A stretch of 64,000 nt of DNA. Source: Tetracentron sinense. Taxonomy: Eukaryota; Streptophyta; Magnoliopsida; Trochodendrales; Trochodendraceae. The DNA lies in assembly GCA_015143295.1 (NCBI GenBank), contig CM026556.1, positions 19,158,547 to 19,222,546 on the forward strand. The letters run 5' to 3'. The notes under the pieces are model-generated. The model was not told the origin of the DNA, did no database searches, and was given only the letters and a program-made list of their open reading frames with translations. Shown piece after piece: positions 61,731 to 64,000 of this stretch. How positions within the stretch are numbered: the first letter of the stretch is position 1; each line of letters begins with the position of its first letter. A program made the position numbers and the translations under genes.

Positions 61731-62440
61731 TCCGCTGTCTGACTTTCTTTTCCGGTTCTCCGTTGTTGTCTCTTTCTCATTCTTACATTTCTCTGTTGTC
61801 CGTTGTATGTTCTTTTTGTAATGAAAAATACTCTTTTGAACTTTGCCTTCCGTTAATCACTGTATTTCATTGTATCACAGTATTTGCAACTTCACAAAGC
61901 ACAAGGCACGATCAAGCCATAAAAAAGTAAGACAAGAGAGGAAGCAAATGCGTTGAGAACTCACGATATTATAAACACAAAGTTATTGAACTCATACACC
62001 CAATTGACACTACGAATACGTCGTAGAGACAAAATATCGTAAATGTATTTATGCAAATAATTTCTCACACTGAATCCTTAGGGATCTGTAATGGGACACT
62101 ATGACATCATGCTCAGATGACATTGCAAGCCGCTTGGTTGCTTAGAGACAATGTATCTGACTGAGCCACGTATATCCCATAGTGAATACCAAGTTCTTGA
62201 CGATCAACCATTTCATATTGCATTTACGATATTTTGACATTCGATTAATCATTGAGAAGACCTCGTGCACCAAAGAACACCTAGCACAGATGAGCTTAAC
62301 ATATATTTAGTAGAAACACTTAGCTGATATCACCGGATTGATTTACCTCTATATACATCCCTGTTACACCATCACTTGTACTGACGTAGATCACTTTTGC
62401 TCATGAAGTACTGAATATACTCAGAGATCAATTAACACCG
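61731..62440. other. Non-coding part of the Tat element
   Basis: A T-rich 3' UTR-like stretch with GTAATGAAAAATACTC at about 61818, then sequence without recognised features. Confidence 0.4.
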
Positions 62441-62690
62441 AGACTGAGCGTGCGGATGATGAGAACGAACTTTTGTTAACAAGGACATGCCATCTAACAA
62501 CGAGGGCGTGCTAGCTAGGCCGACTTATCGGGCAACGAGGACGTGCTTACGAACAACGAGGACGTGCCAGCGAAGCCGACTTATCGGGCAACGAGAACGA
62601 GCTTGTGTTAGCGAGGACGTGCCAGCGATACCGATTTATCAGACCACGAGGACGTGCCAATGTTAACGATGATGAGCTCGTAATAACGCA
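62440..62690. repeat. Degenerate tandem repeat of ACGAGGACGTGC words
   Basis: Units of about 35-70 bp contain AACGAGGACGTGCCAGCGA and GCCGACTTATCGGGCAACGA, in about five or six copies. Confidence 0.8.
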
Positions 62691-62999
62691 AATACACTTA
62701 CATTCGTCCTTCCTTCAGTCCTCTTACACACAACACCTCGAGGGACGACAGAGTACCGGAACATACATGTATCACAATATCAAGCAAAAAATGAAGTCAT
62801 TAGATACTTTGAACACAAGAAGATGCAAGAACACGAGAAATACCTCTTGGGTATTGCTTAGAAAACCTCATTCTGGTGATCATATAATTGTCAGCCTCAG
62901 ACAGACGCAAAGAACATTCGTTATTGGTTGTATGTCGCTCACAGTTTACGGACTTGCTTGCATTTCATCATCGGGAAGCATGTACTGTCCCAAGAAGCC

Positions 63000-63460
63000 T
63001 TCGTGCACCAACCTCTCCAGATAGGCCTTTAAGTCATTACATCGATTTTTCTTATGCCACGACTTTTATGATAATGGCAGTATTCTCGTGCCCACGGTCC
63101 CTTGTTGATGTCATGACATGCACGCACAGGCCATTCAAAATTCGGGTCGTCCTTTATGGCTCTCATGATTGTCGCAGGACGGGCCATAAACATCACCTGC
63201 TCAGGTTGACTGGAGGAGGGGCGTTGCTCCACTGTCTGATTTCCCCTACCCCGGAGTAACGCACAATTTGATTCAGTTGGGCCATACACCCACGCCTCGA
63301 TTTGCTCTTGAACTAATTGCTGCTGGCTGGCTAACTGCGTTAGGAGGGATTGTTGATACTGCAACAGTATAATAATCTGGTCCGCTTGAGACCTCTCTGG
63401 CTCTGGGGTTTGATCTTTTATTGGAGACGCGTAGGTCTGATTAGCTATAGTGATGAGCAA
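63000..63460 (-). pseudogene. Gag remnant of the Tat element (fossil)
   Basis: Minus-strand frame just downstream of the primer-binding site. It has a Gln/Leu-rich helix (about 63400-63310), then PNFEWPVRACHDINKGPWA and EYCHYHKSRGIRK, resembling the CxxH-type block near the gag C-terminus of Tat elements. Broken. Confidence 0.5.
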
Positions 63461-63481
63461 AGGGAGGTTCGCTTAAGATTT

Positions 63482-63498
63482 CCCACAGACGGCGCCAA
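63482..63498 (-). other. Primer-binding site of the Tat element
   Basis: The minus strand reads TTGGCGCCGTCTGTGGG, a phrase common at the 5' end of plant Tat-type gypsy interiors. It adjoins the LTR end at 63503. Confidence 0.75.
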
Positions 63499-63502
63499 TT
63501 TT

Positions 63503-64000
63503 TGAAGTGGAAATTCTCGGAGATGCCACGCATCAGCAACTGCTACAATCTCTGGTTTACTAGTAGAAGGATGAAGGTGGAGGGTTTGAACCCTGACCTG
63601 TGCTTTGATGCCAAAGTATGTAGAGAAGATGATAAACAGTAAGAGCAATAAGAGTGAGAGATACAAAATTTCTCAGTCCTGAATCACTGAGGCTCTGGGG
63701 GTATTTATAGGTTTATCTCTTGATGCCTATGGATGGTCATAGATGCCCATGCCACTTGCTTTATGATCATTACCAAATATGTCAGACATATTCGGAGCCT
63801 TACGTGCCACACGTGTGAACCTACTATCTCTAAGGTCGATCTGGGGTCGAAACTTGACTGAGATGACTAGTAATAAATGCAAAGACAGTGCTTTTCACCT
63901 TCTGCCAGAGTCAAATGATCGCCTCCTGAGGATCAGGTCCTAATAGTTGGTCTCGTTGTTGACTAAAGCACGGGTCCGATGTTGCACCGAGGACGAGATT
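63503..64000 (-). mobile_element. Right LTR of the Tat element (cut by window end)
   Basis: Direct repeat of 58316 onwards, with the same GGGGGTATTTATAGGTTT box and GGAGCCTTACGTGCCACACG block. A 15-bp stretch (GGATGAAGGTGGAGG) is present here but not in the left copy. Confidence 0.8.

Larger units (their letters stand above)
58316..64000 (-). mobile_element. Ty3/gypsy Tat-lineage element with antisense frame, cut by window end (fossil)
   Basis: Direct repeats at 58316-58987 and from 63503 are its LTRs. The primer-binding site (63482-63498) and gag remnant (63460-63000) read minus. A long frame region (59726-61730) reads plus. No reverse transcriptase or integrase was found, so it is a non-autonomous derivative. 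The GGTAT before 58316 is the likely left target duplication. The second lies outside. Several breaks are present. Confidence 0.75.

Noticed and set aside
1-64000. tRNA or rRNA genes and organelle insertions
   Set aside because: No cloverleaf with A/B boxes, rRNA block or plastid/mitochondrial gene was recognised by eye. Only tRNA-complementary primer sites were found.

Overview
The window is nuclear DNA of a flowering plant, most likely a dicot. It is AT-rich, has spliced genes with GT-AG introns, and carries plant transposon families only: Ty3/gypsy chromovirus and Tat, Ty1/copia, L1 LINE, Mutator-like (MULE) and hAT-like MITE. I saw no bacterial genes, CRISPR array, tRNA or rRNA. All calls come from reading the sequence; no database was searched.

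Region 1 (1-17.5 kb) is a nest of insertions. A plant-mobile-domain (PMD) pseudogene on the minus strand lies at 15744-14240 and probably continues at 3665-2933. It is split by an old LTR (3690-5044 plus 13370-14234), and that LTR is split by a young Tekay/Del-type chromovirus (5045-13364). The young element has a perfect 5-bp target duplication (CAGCA), but its whole interior lies backwards relative to its outer ends. The flip points fall in an array of near-palindromic CGATCG words inside the LTRs.

Region 2 (17.7-30.5 kb) holds two gag-bearing retroelement fragments in inverted orientation. The left arm is interrupted by a complete 10,485-bp MULE (18349-28833) with about 140-bp terminal inverted repeats and a perfect 9-bp target duplication (CTTCTGAAG). 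It carries a mudrA-type transposase (minus) and a DUF1985 plus Ulp1 cysteine-protease passenger gene (plus), arranged tail to tail, as in Kaonashi-type MULEs. Three long AT-rich palindromes built from ATATCGAAAA words sit near both ends and between the two genes. A solo LTR (20673-22334) has inserted into a passenger exon.

Region 3 (31.2-56.3 kb) is the only clear host gene: a receptor-like cytoplasmic kinase with an N-terminal universal-stress-protein-like domain, nine recognised exons and about 584 codons spread over 24.6 kb. Its introns have collected a broken gypsy element, a hAT-like MITE, a 5'-truncated L1, a 2.4-kb LTR and two copia fragments. The kinase motifs are intact.

Region 4 (57.3-64 kb) holds a copia-like LTR remnant and then a Tat-lineage gypsy element (58316 to beyond the window). 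That element has direct LTRs, a TTGGCGCC primer-binding site, a gag remnant on the minus strand, and on the opposite strand a Transposase_28-like open frame with its own TATA box.
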